From Ceratothoa steindachneri (taxonomy: Eukaryota > Arthropoda > Malacostraca > Isopoda > Cymothoidae): a stretch of 64,000 nucleotides of DNA. The DNA lies in assembly GCA_963969495.1 (NCBI GenBank), contig OZ018318.1, positions 96,935,413 through 96,999,412 of the forward strand. Reading direction: 5' to 3'. How positions within the stretch are numbered: the first letter of the stretch is position 1; every line of letters starts with the position of its first letter. The position numbers and the translations under genes are program-made. The notes below the pieces were generated by a model, which worked only from the letters and a program-made list of their open reading frames with translations, did not search any database and was not told where the DNA came from. Shown piece after piece: positions 62,883 through 64,000 of this stretch.

Positions 62883-64000
62883 GATACAATGACAAAGGAA
62901 AAGTGAAATGGATTCCGAGCGCTTTCGTCTTCATTCTTAAAAAAACTTTTAAAGAAATGAACAAACAGGAGGCTAGAAATACATTGCCTTAAACAGTGGA
63001 ATGGGGGGATTAGATTACCTACCTCTGAACCTTAATTAGGGGGTACAAAATCCTGAAATAACCTTATTAGAGATTTTATGTATGTAGTGATAATGGGGTC
63101 TAGCATGAACAACCTAGGGCTAAGGTTGAAATTTGGGAACGCGTTAATGGAGATACATTCTAATATATTTCTCGAAATATTATTACTGCATTTTATGACT
63201 GGTTTGGCACTGTTCCAGTTAATGCTATGTGTAAGATTGTACATATTTAGCAAAAGCCTAGATTGTTTACTGTGATTACGTTAATTGGCTTGATTTCGCT
63301 TAACCCGGACATCTAGTTCTTTTCCGGTTTGTCCATAATAACATTTTTTGTTGTTGTTGCAGTCTATCAAATAAATAACGCCAGGTTGAGGGGGGGATTT
63401 TTTGACAAGGATGCGATAAATTATAGTCTCGTAATTAAAAATAACATTTATGTTCAAAGGCCTAGGTAAACGATGTAATTTAATGAAAATATGGTTATAG
63501 GGTAAAACTAATAAGTTTTTGGCCTGAAATTTAGGGATAATCACATTAGTTTGATAATAGGAACGCTTTGCAGAGAAATTTATCCCTATTTTATATATTC
63601 TATCGAATTCTTTGTCTAGATATTCTGGTGAGACAATTCTACAAGCACGCAAAAACATAAAGGAGAAAACACTATGTTTGATGTTATTAAGGTGGTTAGA
63701 ATAAAAGTGTATAAGTGTCTATGGCTGTTGGTTTTCTATGTATATATTTCATATTTGAAACGATGGTTTATCCGATGAATTAGAATATCTAGGAAAGGGA
63801 CCGTGCGATCTTTTTCAACTTCTAAAGTAAATTTAATCAAGGGCACTAAGGTGATAATTTTAGTAAGAGATGTATTAATATTTATATTATTAGGCCAAAG
63901 GCAAAGGATGTCATCAACATATCGCATCCAGGCTATAGGGATTTCATTAATTCGGGGAAGTATTCTAGATTCGAAGAAGTCCATGTATAGGTTTGCGAGT
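62880..64000 (-). pseudogene. PLE: RT and GIY-YIG endonuclease, 3' end (runs off the window)
   Basis: Minus-strand reading from the window edge: MDFFESRILPRINEIPIAWM and RYVDDILCLWPN (RT catalytic word near 63930), FTLEVEKDRTVPFLDILIHR (63830), MFLRACRIVSPEYLDKEFDR (63658), then the GIY-YIG domain GVIYLIDCNNNKKCYYGQTG (near 63380) and, in another frame, HSINWNSAKPVIKCSNN (63225) to a stop near 63032. The 3' UTR (GGAATCCATTTCACTTTTCC) ends against a TA tract. Two or three frameshifts; otherwise the best-preserved PLE here. The RT N-terminus lies outside the window. Confidence 0.8.

Noticed and set aside
62880..62945. Hammerhead ribozyme at the 3' end of the last PLE
   Set aside because: GACGAAAGC is present on the minus strand, but neither a CTGANGA core nor a stem II could be found, unlike in the 22746-25010 pair.

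Overview
The window looks like intergenic DNA from an arthropod, most likely a crustacean. It is AT-rich, carries ten (TA)n tracts of about 55 to 170 bp, has a TATA plus TCAGT core promoter of arthropod type, and contains degenerate copies of repeat-encoded protein families that I know from arthropod predicted proteomes. I found no convincing host gene, rRNA, tRNA or CRISPR array. Every coding segment I recognise belongs to a transposable element or to a multicopy family that behaves like one, and nearly all are broken by stops and frameshifts. Family names come from reading translations, not from database searches.

Layout. 1-5540: a Ty3/gypsy relic in which the integrase C-terminus precedes the reverse transcriptase (RT), as in the Gmr1 clade. 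It is split by a 2.25-kb insertion carrying a relic of an uncharacterised zinc-binding protein family and is followed by an LTR-like region. 5900-10800: TA tracts interleaved with two TA-targeting transposons with visible inverted ends (7034-8232 and 8596-9814), a 201-bp MITE and a Penelope-like element (PLE) fragment. 12838-14412: a minus-strand pogo-like transposase with a PHD-type finger. 15056-19210: a minus-strand gypsy deletion derivative (gag, protease, integrase tail between LTR-like repeats). 19400-20945 and 56340-58315: two LTR-like copies of one family, the second containing a 370-bp MITE. 22746-25010: two PLE copies in inverted orientation, each with a hammerhead-ribozyme-like motif. 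25510-27073: a LINE RT relic with a local duplication. 33905-34975: an LTR-like region with an ~80-bp tandem repeat. 36446-38710: a relic of a second uncharacterised family. 39340-43405: direct repeats around a gag-protease remnant. 43883-45667: a MITE and two opposed piggyBac fragments. 47586-48880: a mariner with good ends. 52735-55645: a PHD, RT and endonuclease-like retroelement. 60330-60600 and 62880-64000: further PLE pieces, the last running off the window edge.

The elements do not work together as a system. The picture is layered insertion: TA-targeting DNA transposons, MITEs and PLE 3' ends are concentrated at TA tracts, and larger retroelements are split or reduced to LTRs. The best leads are the inverted PLE pair with ribozyme-like motifs, the repeated junction of PLE 3' ends with TA tracts, the Gmr1-like domain order, and the two uncharacterised protein families, one caught inside a retrotransposon.
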